A stretch of 64,000 nucleotides of DNA from Clostridium ganghwense (GCF_026735165.1 NZ_JAPQES010000007.1:247997-311996); one strand, 5' to 3'; shown: positions 8,998-20,739, numbered from the stretch's first letter. A program made the numbers and translations. The notes: generated from the letters alone by a model not told the origin.

Positions 8998-11694
8998 TTA
9001 CAACACTTTAGCTTTTTTAATTATATCATATAATTTATTAAAGCCGTCCATTGGTGTCATATTTAAAATATCTATAGAAGCTATTTCTTTAACCAAAGCC
9101 TCTTTTTCCATATCAGTAAAGTCTATTTGTTTAATTTCTGTATTAGGAGCTATGTTATCATCAACGGCTTCTGTTTTTTCAATCTGTGATACTGCTGTTT
9201 CTTTTACAATTGAACCCTCATTTTTATCACAATTATCTTTTGAATCTTCTATAATACTATTACTTTCTACTATATTAGAAGGAACTGTATTTTCATTTTC
9301 AAGACTTATAAGAATTTCTCTAGCTCTACTTATTACCCCTTCTGGTATTCCAGCAAGCTTTGCTACCTCTATACCATAAGACTCATCTGCTCCTCCTTCA
9401 ACAATTTTACGTAAAAATACTATATCTTCTTCAAGCTTTTTAACAGCTATTGAATAATTTTTAACTCCACAAATTTTACCTTCTAAAGATGTTAATTCAT
9501 GATAATGAGTAGCAAATAAAGTCTTACATCTAAGTTTATCATTATTGCATATGTATTCAATAACTGCCCAAGCAATACTAAGTCCATCATAAGTACTAGT
9601 ACCACGTCCCACCTCATCTAATAATATAAGGCTCCTATTGGTTGCATTATTGAGTATATTGGACACTTCCCACATCTCTACCATGAAGGTACTCTTTCCA
9701 CCAGCTAAGTCATCAGAAGCCCCTATTCTTGTAAAAATCTTATCACATATTACTATAGAAGCGTTCTTTGCTGGAACAAAACTTCCTATTTGGGCAAGTA
9801 TATTTATTAAAGCGACCTGTCTCATGTAAGTAGATTTACCTGCCATATTAGGTCCTGTAATTAAAATCAACTGTTTATCTATATTATTTATAATAGTATC
9901 ATTAGCAACAAAACTTTCTCTAGGTATCATTTTTTCAACAACAGGGTGTCTTCCTTCTTCAATATATAGTTCACCATTTTCTTTTATTTCTGGCTTACAG
10001 TAGTTATTTTCAAGAGCAACAATAGCCAATGAACATAAACAATCAACTTCTGATATAAGTTTTGCACTAAATTTCATTCTATCTAAATGATTTTCAATAG
10101 AATCTCTAATTTGTACAAATAAATCATATTCTAATGTTATAAGCTTATCTTGTGCACCTAAAATTTTATCCTCTACTTCTTTAAGTTCTGGAGTTATATA
10201 TCTTTCGCAATTAGCAAGAGTTTGTTTTCTAATATATCTCCCTTCTGGTACAAGGTTCAAATTAGATTTAGTTACTTCTATATAATATCCAAATACTTTG
10301 TTATATTTTACTTTTAAAGATTTTATTCCTGTTACTTCTTTTTCTCTATTTTCAAGATTAGCAATCCATTCTTTTCCATAAGCTTTTGCCTCTCTTAATT
10401 CGTCTACTTCCCTATTATATCCATCTTTTATTATTCCACCTTCTTTAACGGATAAAGCGGGATTATATGATATTGAACTATCTAATAGGTTATATACATC
10501 TTCAAGACAATCTAATTTATTAAATATTTCTTCTAAAAGAGCGCTATTAAATTCCTTTAAAATTTCCTTTATTCTTGGAAGCTTCTCGATAGAATTTTTT
10601 AAAGATAAAAGTTCTTTTGCATTAACACTTTTAGATGATACTTTTCCGACTAATCTTTCTATATCATAAACTTCTCTTAATTGTTCTTTTAATTCCTCAT
10701 ATAAATAGCCCTTATCCATTATTTCTTCTACTGCAGTTAGTCTCTTATCGATAAGTTCTTTATGAATAAGAGGCTGTTCTACCCATTTTCTAAGAAGTCT
10801 TCCTCCCATAGCAGTATTTGTTTTGTCTACCACCCAAAGAAGAGAACCTTTTTTAGTTTTCTCTCTTAAAGTTTCTGTAAGTTCCAAGTTTTTACGTGAA
10901 TTTATATCCATACTTAAATAATCTACTATATGATAATTTTCAATTGTATCTATATGAGTAAGAACTGTCTTTTGTGTTTCTAATATATAATTTAATAGTC
11001 CATTACAGCTATTGATTAAAACATCATTAAAGCTTTTCTCATTAAAATTATTAAATTGTTTTTTTAAATTTTCTAAAGCATTATCATTAAAATATTCTTT
11101 TAAACGTATAGTAAAGGAAAGTTCAAATCTTTCTTTTATAGAATCTAAAAGTTTATTATCTACATTTTCTTGTATAATAATTTCTTTTGGAATATATTTT
11201 GATATTTCATCTAATATATTAGAAACATTATATTTACAATATGTACATTGAAATTCTCCAGTAGATATATCTGCAAAACTCATCGCTACCATACCGTTTT
11301 CTATATATAGACTCATTATATAGTTATTTTTAGTGTCTTCTAAAAAACTAGAATCGGCATATGTACCTGGAGTAATTATTTTCACAATATCTCTTTTAAC
11401 CAACCCTTTGCACTTTGAAGGATCTTCTAACTGCTCACAAATAGCAATTTTATAACCTTTATTTACTAGTCTAGTTATATATGCATTAGCAGCATGATAT
11501 GGTATTCCGCACATAGGTGCTCTTTTTTCAAGGCCGCAATCCCTACCTGTTAATACTAGCTCTAATTCTCTAGCTGCAACTTCTGCATCTTCAAAAAACA
11601 TTTCATAGAAGTCACCTAATCTAAAAAATATTATACAATCCTTATTTCTATCTTTAACTTCTAAATACTGCTGCATCATTGGAGTTAATCCCAC
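8998..11694 (-). CDS. mutS: DNA mismatch repair protein MutS
   Basis: Recognises mismatches. The Phe-x-Glu reading head is visible as FYEMF (residues 29-33). The ATPase Walker [10 protein letters not shown] is near residue 620, with [12 protein letters not shown] (Walker B and signature) and FATHYHEL further on. The last hundred residues form a variable acidic tail ahead of a conserved end, typical of full-length MutS1. At 898 residues it is complete. An AGGAGGT site lies before the ATG at 11694. First gene of the mutS-mutL-miaA-hfq run. Confidence 0.97.
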   Translation of the reverse strand: MGLTPMMQQYLEVKDRNKDCIIFFRLGDFYEMFFEDAEVAARELELVLTGRDCGLEKRAPMCGIPYHAANAYITRLVNKGYKIAICEQLEDPSKCKGLVKRDIVKIITPGTYADSSFLEDTKNNYIMSLYIENGMVAMSFADISTGEFQCTYCKYNVSNILDEISKYIPKEIIIQENVDNKLLDSIKERFELSFTIRLKEYFNDNALENLKKQFNNFNEKSFNDVLINSCNGLLNYILETQKTVLTHIDTIENYHIVDYLSMDINSRKNLELTETLREKTKKGSLLWVVDKTNTAMGGRLLRKWVEQPLIHKELIDKRLTAVEEIMDKGYLYEELKEQLREVYDIERLVGKVSSKSVNAKELLSLKNSIEKLPRIKEILKEFNSALLEEIFNKLDCLEDVYNLLDSSISYNPALSVKEGGIIKDGYNREVDELREAKAYGKEWIANLENREKEVTGIKSLKVKYNKVFGYYIEVTKSNLNLVPEGRYIRKQTLANCERYITPELKEVEDKILGAQDKLITLEYDLFVQIRDSIENHLDRMKFSAKLISEVDCLCSLAIVALENNYCKPEIKENGELYIEEGRHPVVEKMIPRESFVANDTIINNIDKQLILITGPNMAGKSTYMRQVALINILAQIGSFVPAKNASIVICDKIFTRIGASDDLAGGKSTFMVEMWEVSNILNNATNRSLILLDEVGRGTSTYDGLSIAWAVIEYICNNDKLRCKTLFATHYHELTSLEGKICGVKNYSIAVKKLEEDIVFLRKIVEGGADESYGIEVAKLAGIPEGVISRAREILISLENENTVPSNIVESNSIIEDSKDNCDKNEGSIVKETAVSQIEKTEAVDDNIAPNTEIKQIDFTDMEKEALVKEIASIDILNMTPMDGFNKLYDIIKKAKVL

Positions 11695-11724
11695 AAAAAT
11701 ACCTCCTTATTTTAAATATAATAT

Positions 11725-11750
11725 AAAAAGCTCTTTAAAGAGCTTTTTAT
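11725..11750 (-). terminator. terminator after miaB
   Basis: AAAAAGCTCTTT / AAAGAGCTTTTT perfect stem with T-tail, placed at the miaB stop and just before mutS. Confidence 0.8.
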
Positions 11751-13075
11751 ATCATTTCCCCATTCAATGAAAATGATTGGGCTTTTGTTATTTTAACATT
11801 AACAATTTTACCTATACTATCAGGATTACCTGTAAAATTTACTAACCTATTATTTTTTGTTCTACCTGTAAGTCTAGTTTCATCATTTTTGCTAGTTCCT
11901 TCAACCAATACTTCTACAACTTTTCCATCATATTCTTTGTTTTTTCTAGATACTATTTCATTAACAGCTTCTACTAATCTATTAAATCTATCATGTTTAA
12001 CTTCATCAGGAACTTGCTCTTCAAATTTAGCTGCTGGAGTTCCTTCTCTTTTTGAATATATAAAAGTAAATGCTGAATCAAATTCTACTTCTTTAACTAT
12101 GCTTAAAGTTTCTAAAAAGTCTTCTTCAGTTTCTCCAGGAAATCCTATGATTATATCAGTAGAAATTGCTACATCAGGAATAGCTTTTCTAAGTTTTTTA
12201 GCTAAAGTTATATAGTCTTCTCTAGTATATTTTCTATTCATTTTGTCTAATATCCTAGTAGAACCTGATTGAAGTGCAAAATGACCGTGTTCACATACTT
12301 TTTCACATTCTGCCATAGCTTTTATTAAATCATCTGAAACATCCTTTGGATGAGAAGTCATAAATCTTATTCTTTCAAGACCTTCTATAGTATTTACTTT
12401 TCTTAAAAGATCACCAAAAGTAACTTTAGTTTCTAATCCAACTCCGTAAGAGTTAACATTTTGTCCAAGTAAAGTAATTTCTTTATAACCTTTAGAAACT
12501 AAACTCTTAATTTCATTAATTATATCTTCAGGTTTTCTGCTTCTTTCTCTTCCTCTTACATATGGAACTATACAATAAGAACAAAAATTATTACAGCCGT
12601 ACATTATTGTGACAAAAGCTTTCATATCACTTTTTCTGTCAATCGGTAATCCTTCCACTATACCCTCTTCTTTATCCCAAATTTCTATTATTGATTTACC
12701 ATCTTTTTTAACTCTATCTATATATTCAGGTAATTTATAGGAGTTGAAGCTACCTACAATAATATCTACATATGGAAACTTATCTATAATTTTTTTAGGC
12801 ATTCCTTTTTGTTGTGTCATACATCCACATACTATAATAATTAAATTAGGATTTGATTTCTTTAAACGTTTTAAAGATCCTAAATGACCATATACTTTTT
12901 GCTCGGCATTTTCCCTAACACAACAAGTATTAAATATTATTATATCTGCTTCCTCTCTTACTGTTGTTTTAGTATATCCTATTCCTTTTAAAAGACCAGA
13001 TATTTTCTCTGAGTCTTCTTCATTCATTTGACAACCCCATGTATCTATATAATATTTATCATTTAAAACTTCCAT
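11747..13075 (-). CDS. miaB: tRNA-2-methylthio-N6-dimethylallyladenosine synthase
   Basis: Radical-SAM methylthiotransferase that completes ms2i6A37 in tRNA after MiaA. The N-terminal UPF0004 cluster ligands are Cys15 (WGCQMNEE), Cys51 (NTCC) and Cys85 (CGCMTQQ). The radical-SAM cluster is C161-x3-C165-x2-C168 (CNNFCSYC). A C-terminal TRAM domain (about 375-440) binds tRNA. All three domains are intact in 442 residues. It is separated from mutS by a terminator, so the two may be transcribed apart. Confidence 0.96.
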   Translation of the reverse strand: MEVLNDKYYIDTWGCQMNEEDSEKISGLLKGIGYTKTTVREEADIIIFNTCCVRENAEQKVYGHLGSLKRLKKSNPNLIIIVCGCMTQQKGMPKKIIDKFPYVDIIVGSFNSYKLPEYIDRVKKDGKSIIEIWDKEEGIVEGLPIDRKSDMKAFVTIMYGCNNFCSYCIVPYVRGRERSRKPEDIINEIKSLVSKGYKEITLLGQNVNSYGVGLETKVTFGDLLRKVNTIEGLERIRFMTSHPKDVSDDLIKAMAECEKVCEHGHFALQSGSTRILDKMNRKYTREDYITLAKKLRKAIPDVAISTDIIIGFPGETEEDFLETLSIVKEVEFDSAFTFIYSKREGTPAAKFEEQVPDEVKHDRFNRLVEAVNEIVSRKNKEYDGKVVEVLVEGTSKNDETRLTGRTKNNRLVNFTGNPDSIGKIVNVKITKAQSFSLNGEMI

Positions 13076-13282
13076 GAATAATTTCTCCTTTTTTTAAATT
13101 TGGCTTTAGTTATGCAACTATTAATTATTATATATAATTTATAGCATTTTTAAAAGTATTTTTATATTCTTTTTCACATTTACGAGGCTTAAAGTAAAAT
13201 ATAAGTATTTTAGTAAAATATATATAATGGATAAATAATTAATTTAAATTTACACATAATATTCATCATAAGGAGGGATTCT

Positions 13283-13432
13283 ATGTACGATATAAAGGAA
13301 AGAGAAGAAGAAAAAGATACTAGCATTCAATTTAATTGTATAGCTGACAGATGTTATTTTAATAAGGTACAGAACGAAAATTTAATGAACTTAAAATCAG
13401 GATATATCCCAAAAGAAAATGTTTTAGAATAA
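13283..13432 (+). CDS. hypothetical 49-residue protein
   Basis: AAGGAGGG lies 6-7 bases before the ATG. The protein has an acidic N-terminus (KEREEEKD), a middle FNCIADRCYFNKV with two Cys and a charged tail. The Cys spacing recalls small DUF1540-like metal-binding proteins, but I cannot confirm this. A terminator follows 14 bases after the stop, so it forms its own unit between two minus-strand genes. Confidence 0.6.
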   Translation: MYDIKEREEEKDTSIQFNCIADRCYFNKVQNENLMNLKSGYIPKENVLE

Positions 13433-13445
13433 GTGTTGAAAAAAT

Positions 13446-13482
13446 AAATTAAGGAGCATTAATCAATACTCCTTAATTTTTA
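13446..13482. terminator. bidirectional terminator
   Basis: AAATTAAGGAG / CTCCTTAATTT 11-bp stem between the convergent small gene and the acetyltransferase gene. Confidence 0.8.
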
Positions 13483-13486
13483 GTGT

Positions 13487-14353
13487 TTACTTGCATAAAA
13501 TCCATGTATAAATTTCTTTTTCTTTAGTAAAACCAAAATATTTATATAATTTGATTGCAGTATAATTGTTAGGATCAACTTTAATCTTAACTATTTTATA
13601 ACTATTATTGTGTAAGATATTTAACAAATGAGACAATAATAGTTTACCATATCCTTTGTTTTGCCATTCTTTCACTAATCCAAAATTAACTATATAAGGA
13701 ACACTTTCTTTTATAATTATTTGTCCATATCCTATATATGTGTTACCATTTTTTATAAATATCGCACCATCGTCATAATAGTAACTTTGAAGTTCATCAT
13801 AATATATATCATCTATATCAAGTGGAATTCTATCTTCACGTTCGAAAATTCTATTTTGAATGCTGCAGCGAAGTTTTTCATCCTTACCTTTAATCAGTTT
13901 TTGAAAAGTAATATTTTGATGTGACGGAGGTAGAATAAAATTATCTAAATTAAGCGTCATTTCTATCATTCCACTAGTTTTATTAAACCCCAAATCTTTT
14001 AATAGTGTGAAATTATATTCATTCTTTTCGCATTCATAATATATTTTAGAATACAATTTTATAGAGTTTATCAAAAGTCTATATATTTCTAATGATTGAA
14101 TATCATTTATAACATTTATAGCTTCTATTTTATAAATAGTATCCCTTATATTTTCACTCCAAATGTAACCTATATAATCTGAATTCTTCTTTAATAATTT
14201 AACTTTTCTTTTTTGTAAAAATTGTTGAAAACCATTTTGATTATGGTATACTTTAAAAAAATCTCTATTAAGTTTATTAAAGTTGCTTTTTAAACCATTA
14301 AGTTTATTAAAGTCATTTATATTATTTTTTGTTAATGTAACAAGTTCGTACAT
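13487..14353 (-). CDS. GNAT family N-acetyltransferase
   Basis: A 288-residue protein with a GNAT fold in the C-terminal half. The acetyl-CoA loop is in the segment VKEWQNKGYGKLLLSHLL (about residues 230-247, RxxGxG type), followed by NNYTAIKLYKYFGFTKE, typical motif B. The N-terminal 130 residues may be a degenerate second GNAT domain. The substrate cannot be predicted. It lies 37 bp downstream of the CotS-like gene on the same strand, so the two may be co-expressed, perhaps in sporulation (inference). Confidence 0.8.
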   Translation of the reverse strand: MYELVTLTKNNINDFNKLNGLKSNFNKLNRDFFKVYHNQNGFQQFLQKRKVKLLKKNSDYIGYIWSENIRDTIYKIEAINVINDIQSLEIYRLLINSIKLYSKIYYECEKNEYNFTLLKDLGFNKTSGMIEMTLNLDNFILPPSHQNITFQKLIKGKDEKLRCSIQNRIFEREDRIPLDIDDIYYDELQSYYYDDGAIFIKNGNTYIGYGQIIIKESVPYIVNFGLVKEWQNKGYGKLLLSHLLNILHNNSYKIVKIKVDPNNYTAIKLYKYFGFTKEKEIYTWILCK

Positions 14354-14390
14354 ATTTTTACCTTCTTTTAACTATGTCTTAATTTGAAAT

Positions 14391-15455
14391 TTATTCGTAA
14401 GTATAACTATCTAAAAATTTAAGATAATCTTCTAAAAATTTCTGTTGAAGTTCACCATTATGAATTACTTTATTAAGTTTATGAGAATATTTTTGCTCAC
14501 TCCAATTTTTGTATTTAATATATCTTTTACGACCTAATTTCCAGAATTTATGTGGAAAAATTATGAGCGCCAACATTATTTTAAGTTCACCTTTAGTTAA
14601 TTTATTGACTGAATTGTATCCTTCTATAATCTTTTTAGCTTTTTCAAAATCCCACTTATACTCTCGCTTACTCATAAGTCTTCTTATAAATTTACCCAAA
14701 TCATTTACTTGCAAGTCAATAATAATACTATCTAAATCTATTATATAATATTCATTTTCTTTCTTTATTATATTTTGATAATAAAAGCTATTATGACAAA
14801 TTGTATGTTCTTTTTCAGCTTTTTTAGATAATCGGTAATACTCAGAATCGTTTAGTATCCTAAGAGTAATCAATCCTGTATTGTAAAAATTCTCTATATT
14901 ATTCATATATGTTAAATCAAAATCATTCTTAATCTTCTTTTTTGAAATTATTTTTTCGTATTTAGGTAAATCATATAGCTTATTTCTATATATTTGCGGC
15001 CAGTTTTTTAAATTATTTTGAATTCTTATTTTTTTTGTATCAATTTTAGACGCCGCTAAATGAAATTCAGCGAGAAGTTTTGCACAATTGTGAGCTTCAT
15101 CTATTTGAGATAACTCACATTCATCACCATTAATCCATTCTGTTGCATAGAAAAAAAACTTTCTATACTTTACAAATAAATTATCATTTTTTGTCTTAAT
15201 AAATTGAGCAGTATTATGAAAATCATTTTTAGCTAATTCTTCAACTAAAACACTTCCGTTTTCAGCTTTATTTCTCCCATGCTTAAATCTCTTTAAAAAA
15301 ATATTACCATCTGTGGTTTGCACTTTATATGCACTTCGTGCCTTTTTACAACTGATAATATTGAAGTTGTATCTATCTAATACTCTTTTAATTACTGCAT
15401 TTTCATTTTTTGAAAAATTTTCAGAATAAGTAACTTTTCTACGCCCCTTTACCAT
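14391..15455 (-). CDS. CotS-like spore coat protein (kinase fold, probably catalytically altered)
   Basis: A 354-residue protein of the spore coat CotS/CotI family, related to aminoglycoside and choline kinases. The nucleotide-binding N-lobe includes VQTTDGNIFLKRFKHG (residues 45-60). The catalytic loop normally reads H-x-D; here it is His221-Asn222-Ser223 (CHNSFYYQNII), so the catalytic Asp is replaced by Ser, while the metal-binding DLD is kept at 240-242. It may act as a structural pseudokinase. GGGGGG lies before the ATG. Coat location is inferred from the family. Confidence 0.78.
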   Translation of the reverse strand: MVKGRRKVTYSENFSKNENAVIKRVLDRYNFNIISCKKARSAYKVQTTDGNIFLKRFKHGRNKAENGSVLVEELAKNDFHNTAQFIKTKNDNLFVKYRKFFFYATEWINGDECELSQIDEAHNCAKLLAEFHLAASKIDTKKIRIQNNLKNWPQIYRNKLYDLPKYEKIISKKKIKNDFDLTYMNNIENFYNTGLITLRILNDSEYYRLSKKAEKEHTICHNSFYYQNIIKKENEYYIIDLDSIIIDLQVNDLGKFIRRLMSKREYKWDFEKAKKIIEGYNSVNKLTKGELKIMLALIIFPHKFWKLGRKRYIKYKNWSEQKYSHKLNKVIHNGELQQKFLEDYLKFLDSYTYE

Positions 15456-15558
15456 AACTTTCCCCCCATATCACTACTATTAAATTATATATTATTCAAA
15501 ATAAAATAATATTACTAAAAATACAGTATATATGGTAAAGACGTAATTTAATAAGTTG

Positions 15559-15598
15559 AAAGGGTAAGGAAATATTCTACACTAAATCCTTACCCTTT
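15559..15598 (-). terminator. probable terminator after ispH-S1
   Basis: AAAGGGTAAGGA / TCCTTACCCTTT 12-bp stem with a loop of about 16 bases downstream of the minus-strand fusion gene. The T-run is short. Confidence 0.6.
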
Positions 15599-15615
15599 GA
15601 TTCCTCATTATTCTT

Positions 15616-17520
15616 TTATTCCACTTCTTTTATACTTAAGCTAATTTTCTTTTCACCATTACTTACATTCAAGATCTTAGCTTTAACTTCATCTCCTATA
15701 TTTAATACATCACTTGGTTTGTTTATTCTCTTATGACTTATCTCTGAAATATGCACTAAACCATCTACTCCAGGTTCTATTTCGATAAATGCACCAAAGT
15801 CTGCAAAGCGAACAACTTTTCCAAGAACAATATTTCCTATAGGATATTTTTCTTCAGCATTATTCCAAGGGTTAGCAATTAATTTCTTCATGCTTAAAGA
15901 TAATTTTTTATTTTCTTTATCTAAATCTAATATATAAACTTTAACTTTACTTCCTACTGTAAGTACATCTTCAGGTTTAGCAATTCTTCCCCAAGAAATT
16001 TCTGAAACATGTAACAAACCATCAATACCATTTATGTCAACAAATGCCCCGAAGTTAGTTAATCTTTTTACTTCTCCATCAATTGTCTGACCTTTTTCAA
16101 GAGATTGCCAAGCCTTACATTCTCTTTCTTTTTTTTCATTAGTTAATAATTGTCTTCTTGATGCTACTATTTTAGTACCTTTTCTTTGAACTTTGTACTC
16201 AATAATAGTTATATCTAAAGTTTTTCCTATGTAGGAACTTAAATCATTTATATGGAACAATTCAATATGTGAGGCTGGAATAAATACTCTAACCCCTTTA
16301 TATCTTCCAATTACTCCGCCTTTAACTGTTTCATTAATTACAATTTTTAATGTTGTTTTATTGTTGAAGGCATCTTTTAGTTCAGCATAAGCCTCTTCTC
16401 TTTCAATTTCTATTTTGGATAGAACAACGTATCCATCATCATTTCTTAAACTAATTATTTTAGTTTCTACTTCATTTCCAACATTAAAGATATCTGTTAG
16501 AACAATGTTTTCATCTTTTGAAACTTCTTTAAGAGGTAAAATCCCATCTTTTTTATATCCAATGTTAACAAAAGCTTCTTTTTCATTTAAAGAAATTATT
16601 TCCCCTTTTACTTTATCGCCCACTGCAATTTGTACGTCATTTTGATCCATATAAGCTAGTTGTTCATTGAATTCATACTCTTTGTTTTCACTCATCTTTG
16701 CAATTGCCTCCTTTATAATCCAATCAGGTGTCGAAGCACCAGCTGTAACACCTATGTTTTCACTATTTTTAATTATTTTAGCAGGTATTTGTCCTGCATT
16801 CTCAACATGAATAGTATTATTACAATTTTGTTTGCAAATTTCAAATAATTTTGTTGTATTTGAGCTATGATATCCTCCTAAAACTATCATGCTATCAACT
16901 TTTTTAGAAAGTTCAGATGCAGATTTTTGCCGTATCTGTGTAGCATTGCATATAGTATTTATAGCTATAAATTCTCTAGTCTTAGAAGTTATAATATTAA
17001 TTACTTTTTGCCAATTTTCTTGCTTTTCTGTAGTTTGAGAAACAACACATACTTTATTATTTATATTTTCAATATTTGAGCCATCTTTAGTTATTAAAGC
17101 TGAATCACTACACCATCCATTAATTCCTATTACCTCAGGATGATTTAAATCTCCAACGATGATTATATCATATCCAAGTTCGTAATATTTTTTGACTTTT
17201 TCATGAATCTTTGATACATGTGGACATGTTGCATCTGCAATTATTAAATTTTTATTTTGTAACATTTGGATTACTTTAGAAGAAGTACCATGAGATCTAA
17301 TAATAACTACATCTCCTTCTTCTAATTGATTTACTTTATCAAGTTCTATAGGATATATCTCCTTAGATTTTAAATATTCTACTACATCCTTATTATGAAT
17401 TAAAGGTCCTAAAGTATATATTCTTTTATTATATTTCTCTTTAAAACTTAATGCTTTATCTACAGCTCTTTTTACACCAAAACAAAAGCCAGCTTTATCA
17501 GCTAATACTACATTTTTCAT
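15616..17520 (-). CDS. ispH: fused HMB-PP reductase (IspH) and ribosomal protein S1-like protein
   Basis: Residues 1-280 are IspH, the last enzyme of the MEP isoprenoid pathway. Its [4Fe-4S] ligands are Cys13 ([10 protein letters not shown]), Cys99 (TCPHV) and Cys191 (CNATQIRQ), with His42, His77, His127 and Glu129 also present. Residues about 300-634 contain four S1 RNA-binding repeats; the third and fourth ([19 protein letters not shown] and [19 protein letters not shown]) are best conserved and the second is divergent. The fusion is known in Clostridia; how the two halves cooperate is not known. It sits 58 bp downstream of cmk, the usual partner of S1 genes. Confidence 0.93.
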   Translation of the reverse strand: MKNVVLADKAGFCFGVKRAVDKALSFKEKYNKRIYTLGPLIHNKDVVEYLKSKEIYPIELDKVNQLEEGDVVIIRSHGTSSKVIQMLQNKNLIIADATCPHVSKIHEKVKKYYELGYDIIIVGDLNHPEVIGINGWCSDSALITKDGSNIENINNKVCVVSQTTEKQENWQKVINIITSKTREFIAINTICNATQIRQKSASELSKKVDSMIVLGGYHSSNTTKLFEICKQNCNNTIHVENAGQIPAKIIKNSENIGVTAGASTPDWIIKEAIAKMSENKEYEFNEQLAYMDQNDVQIAVGDKVKGEIISLNEKEAFVNIGYKKDGILPLKEVSKDENIVLTDIFNVGNEVETKIISLRNDDGYVVLSKIEIEREEAYAELKDAFNNKTTLKIVINETVKGGVIGRYKGVRVFIPASHIELFHINDLSSYIGKTLDITIIEYKVQRKGTKIVASRRQLLTNEKKERECKAWQSLEKGQTIDGEVKRLTNFGAFVDINGIDGLLHVSEISWGRIAKPEDVLTVGSKVKVYILDLDKENKKLSLSMKKLIANPWNNAEEKYPIGNIVLGKVVRFADFGAFIEIEPGVDGLVHISEISHKRINKPSDVLNIGDEVKAKILNVSNGEKKISLSIKEVE

Positions 17521-17578
17521 AGATTCACAACCTTTAGTTACTCATTATTTATTATATAGTTTAATATTTATATATGTA

Positions 17579-18232
17579 TCACAGATTTAAAGTTATATGT
17601 GTGCATATTTTTTCTACAACTTCTTTAATGGTCATAGATGTAGAGTCAATTTCTATAGCATCTTTAGCTTTAGTTAGTGGATCAATTTCCCGATTTGAAT
17701 CAATATAATCTCTTCTTTTAATTTCATCTAAAATATGTTCATAATTTACATCTATTTTTTTGGCTATTAATTCTTTATATCTTCTCCTAGCTCTTTCTTC
17801 TGGAGAAGCAGTTAAAAAGAATTTAAAAGCAGCATCTTTTAATACTACTGTTCCAATATCTCTACCATCCATTATTACATTATATTTTTTTGAAATTTGT
17901 CTTTGTAGATAAACTAACTTTTCTCTAACTTCTGCTATGGAAGCATAATTAGAAACATTAGAACTAATATTAGGCATTGTTAATTTTTCATTAACATTTT
18001 TTCCATTTAATATTAATTCATCGTTTTCAAAGTGCATTTCCATAGTATCTATTAAATCACATAAATTATTTACATCTGTATAAGAAATATCTTTTTCCAT
18101 AGCTTTTAATGTAACAGCACGGTACATTGAACCAGTATTTATGTACATAAGATTGAATTTTTCACCAACCATTTTAGCTATTGTACTTTTACCTGCTCCT
18201 GCTGGACCGTCAATTGCAACCGTTATTCTCAA
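17579..18232 (-). CDS. cmk: (d)CMP kinase
   Basis: Phosphorylates CMP and dCMP. The P-loop GPAGAGKST is at residues 9-17 and the conserved DGRDIGTVV at about 121-129. At 217 residues it is standard length. The start codon is TTG (at 18232), supported by AAAGGCGG 8 bases upstream and by the expected N-terminus RITVAIDGPAGAGKS. It precedes the ispH-S1 gene on the same strand, matching the frequent cmk-rpsA pairing. Confidence 0.95.
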   Translation of the reverse strand: MRITVAIDGPAGAGKSTIAKMVGEKFNLMYINTGSMYRAVTLKAMEKDISYTDVNNLCDLIDTMEMHFENDELILNGKNVNEKLTMPNISSNVSNYASIAEVREKLVYLQRQISKKYNVIMDGRDIGTVVLKDAAFKFFLTASPEERARRRYKELIAKKIDVNYEHILDEIKRRDYIDSNREIDPLTKAKDAIEIDSTSMTIKEVVEKICTHITLNL

Positions 18233-18318
18233 AATTAATTCCGCCTTTCTAACACAGCAATATTTATATTATATATTCTAGGGAAAATATTAAATTCCTC
18301 TTATTTGTAATATAATAT

Positions 18319-19545
18319 TTATTGCTCACCTATAGATATACCAGCTAAATAACCAGTAGATAATGCTATTTGAAGATTAAACCCTCCTGTATATGCATCT
18401 ACATCAAGTATTTCACCGGCAAAATATAAATTATCTATTATTTTAGATTTCATATTAGAAGGATCTACTTCTTTTACATTTATTCCTCCAGTTGTCACTA
18501 TAGCTTCAGCAATAGGTCTTAATCCTTTAATATCCAATTCAAAGTTCTGTAATAAATATATAAGTTTTTTTCTTTCTTCCTTTGTAATAGAGTTAACTTT
18601 CTTGTTTTCATCTATTCCACTTAATTCCACAATTTTACCTATAAGCTTTTGCGGTAATAAATCATTAAGAGAATTTTTAAAATCTTTATTACAATACTTA
18701 TTAAAATCTTTTTGTATCCTTTTATCAAGTTCTTCATGAGTTAATGCTGGTTTTAAATTTATAACCGCCTTAAGGTTAGATTTAGTATTAACAATTCTAC
18801 TTCCACTTAATACTATAGGACCTGATATACCAAAGTGTGTAAATAACATTTCTCCAAATTCTTCATAAAGAATTTTTCCTCTTTCATCCTTTATTAAAAA
18901 AGAAACATTTTTTAAAGAAAGTCCTTGAAGGTCTTTTATCCAGTTTTCCTTTACCTCAATAGGAACTAATGCTGGTTTAGGTGTAACTATATGGTGACCT
19001 AATTCCTTAGAAAATAATAATCCTTCTCCAGTGGAACCAGTTTGAGGATAAGACTTACCTCCGGTTGTAACAATAAAGTAATCACCTGTAATTTCAGTAT
19101 TATCTTGTAAAACTACTTTTATAATATTTTTATCCTTGCTTATTATTTTTTTCACATGAGAATTAAGCATTATATTAATGTTTTTTTTATTCAGTTCATT
19201 TTCAAAAGCTTTTATAATATCAGAGGATTTATCAGATTTTGGAAATACTCTATCACCACGTTCAACTTTTAGTTCTACTCCAAGCTTTTTAAAAAAACTC
19301 ATTACATTTTCATTAGTAAAGGAATATAAGCTACTATATAAAAAACTAGGATTAACAGGTATGTATTCAAAAAAATCGCTTATATCTTTGTTATTAGTGA
19401 TATTACATCTACCTTTGCCTGTAATAAATAATTTTTTCCCTAGTTTATTATTTTTTTCTATCAAAGTTACCTCGTATTTTTTAGCAGCAAAAATTGCTGC
19501 CATCATACCTGCAGGACCTCCACCTATAACTACAACTTTTTTCAT
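18319..19545 (-). CDS. BaiN/HI0933-type FAD-dependent oxidoreductase
   Basis: A 408-residue flavoprotein. The N-terminal Rossmann FAD motif is VVVIGGGPAGMMAA (residues 4-17), followed by GKKLFITGKGRCNITN and the family's C-terminal AGEILDVDAYTGGFNLQIALSTG. Members are annotated as BaiN or HI0933-like proteins; a bile-acid role is known for some but cannot be inferred here. It lies upstream of cmk on the same strand with a gap of about 85 bp and could share transcription with it. Confidence 0.88.
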   Translation of the reverse strand: MKKVVVIGGGPAGMMAAIFAAKKYEVTLIEKNNKLGKKLFITGKGRCNITNNKDISDFFEYIPVNPSFLYSSLYSFTNENVMSFFKKLGVELKVERGDRVFPKSDKSSDIIKAFENELNKKNINIMLNSHVKKIISKDKNIIKVVLQDNTEITGDYFIVTTGGKSYPQTGSTGEGLLFSKELGHHIVTPKPALVPIEVKENWIKDLQGLSLKNVSFLIKDERGKILYEEFGEMLFTHFGISGPIVLSGSRIVNTKSNLKAVINLKPALTHEELDKRIQKDFNKYCNKDFKNSLNDLLPQKLIGKIVELSGIDENKKVNSITKEERKKLIYLLQNFELDIKGLRPIAEAIVTTGGINVKEVDPSNMKSKIIDNLYFAGEILDVDAYTGGFNLQIALSTGYLAGISIGEQ

Positions 19546-19662
19546 CTATTCACCTCATTTTCTTTAACAATATATCTTATATAATATTTAGTATATTTAC
19601 TATTATAATTTAATATAAGACATTACTTTATTCAAGCATATAATGATATATAATAAAAAAAT

Positions 19663-19702
19663 AAAGTAAGAAATTATTATTGTAATAATTTCTTACTTTT
19701 TC
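19663..19702 (-). terminator. terminator after the RpiR regulator gene
   Basis: AAGTAAGAAATTATTA / TAATAATTTCTTACTT long stem followed by T-rich sequence. Confidence 0.75.
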
Positions 19703-19705
19703 TTA

Positions 19706-20581
19706 TTACAAATCCTCTTTTTTATGTGAATATACTTGATATTCTTCCCAAATACCTTCTAATTCCTTATAAGTACTAGATATTTTTTCTTTTTCTCGCA
19801 AACCAACAGCAACAATTAATGCATTTATTACACTAAGTGGTGCAACTAATGAATCAACAAAAGAAGCCATGTTGCTTTGAGCAATAAGTGTATATTCAGC
19901 TCTAGTAGCTAATGGTGATAGTAAGCTATCTGTTATTGCAACTACTTTTGTACCCTTGTTTTGAACATATGACAATGCTTCTATAGTTCTTGCAGAATAA
20001 CGAGGAAATCCAATTCCAATTACTAAATCTTCATCTGTTATATTTATCATTTGGTCAATAGCATCACTGATTCCATGTTTTACAATCTTTACATTATCTA
20101 ACATAACATTTAAATAATAGCCTAAAAATTCTGCTAAAACAGTAGAACTTCTAAGACCAATAATATAAATTCTTTTAGCTTCAAAAATACAATTTACTAT
20201 TTCCTCAAAATCTTTATGATTAATTTTTTCCAAAGTAGCTCTTATATTTTCCATATCTGCTTTAAGTACGCCTTTCAAAGCATTTTCCTGGTTTATAAGA
20301 TTGTTTGATAATTCTATTCTTTGTACAGTGGTTAATTTATTTTTTATTAAATCATGAAGGGCTTTTTGCAACTTAGGATATCCACTAAATCCTAATTCAT
20401 TTGCAAATCTAACTACAGTAGATTCACTAACGCCTACGCTTGTACCGAGCTTTGCGGCAGTCATAAAAGCAGCTTTATCATAGTGCTTTAATATGTATTC
20501 AGCTATCAATTTTTGACCTTTACTTAATCTAGGGAATTTCATTTGTATTGTTCTCATTAAATCCTGATTATTGTCATCCAT
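19706..20581 (-). CDS. MurR/RpiR family transcriptional regulator
   Basis: A 291-residue regulator. An N-terminal helix-turn-helix (about residues 15-75, including GVSESTVVRFANELGFSGYP) precedes a SIS phosphosugar-binding domain (about 125-255, YIIGLRSSTVLAEFLGYY). Such proteins sense sugar phosphates. No sugar operon adjoins it, so the target is unknown. It stands alone between terminators. The hairpin-like stretch TGAAATTTTTATTTCA 20-30 bases upstream of the ATG could be an operator (inference). Confidence 0.88.
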   Translation of the reverse strand: MDDNNQDLMRTIQMKFPRLSKGQKLIAEYILKHYDKAAFMTAAKLGTSVGVSESTVVRFANELGFSGYPKLQKALHDLIKNKLTTVQRIELSNNLINQENALKGVLKADMENIRATLEKINHKDFEEIVNCIFEAKRIYIIGLRSSTVLAEFLGYYLNVMLDNVKIVKHGISDAIDQMINITDEDLVIGIGFPRYSARTIEALSYVQNKGTKVVAITDSLLSPLATRAEYTLIAQSNMASFVDSLVAPLSVINALIVAVGLREKEKISSTYKELEGIWEEYQVYSHKKEDL

Positions 20582-20739
20582 CGTTTATTCAATCCTTTCT
20601 TGTCTTGCAATAAAATGAAATTTTTATTTCATTTTAACACCAATTAAAATTTTTAGCAAGTTAAGTTTCATTTTAAAATACTCCACTTATAACTCTATCT
20701 ATTTAAATTAGTTATTTCTTAAATAAATACAAATATCAT

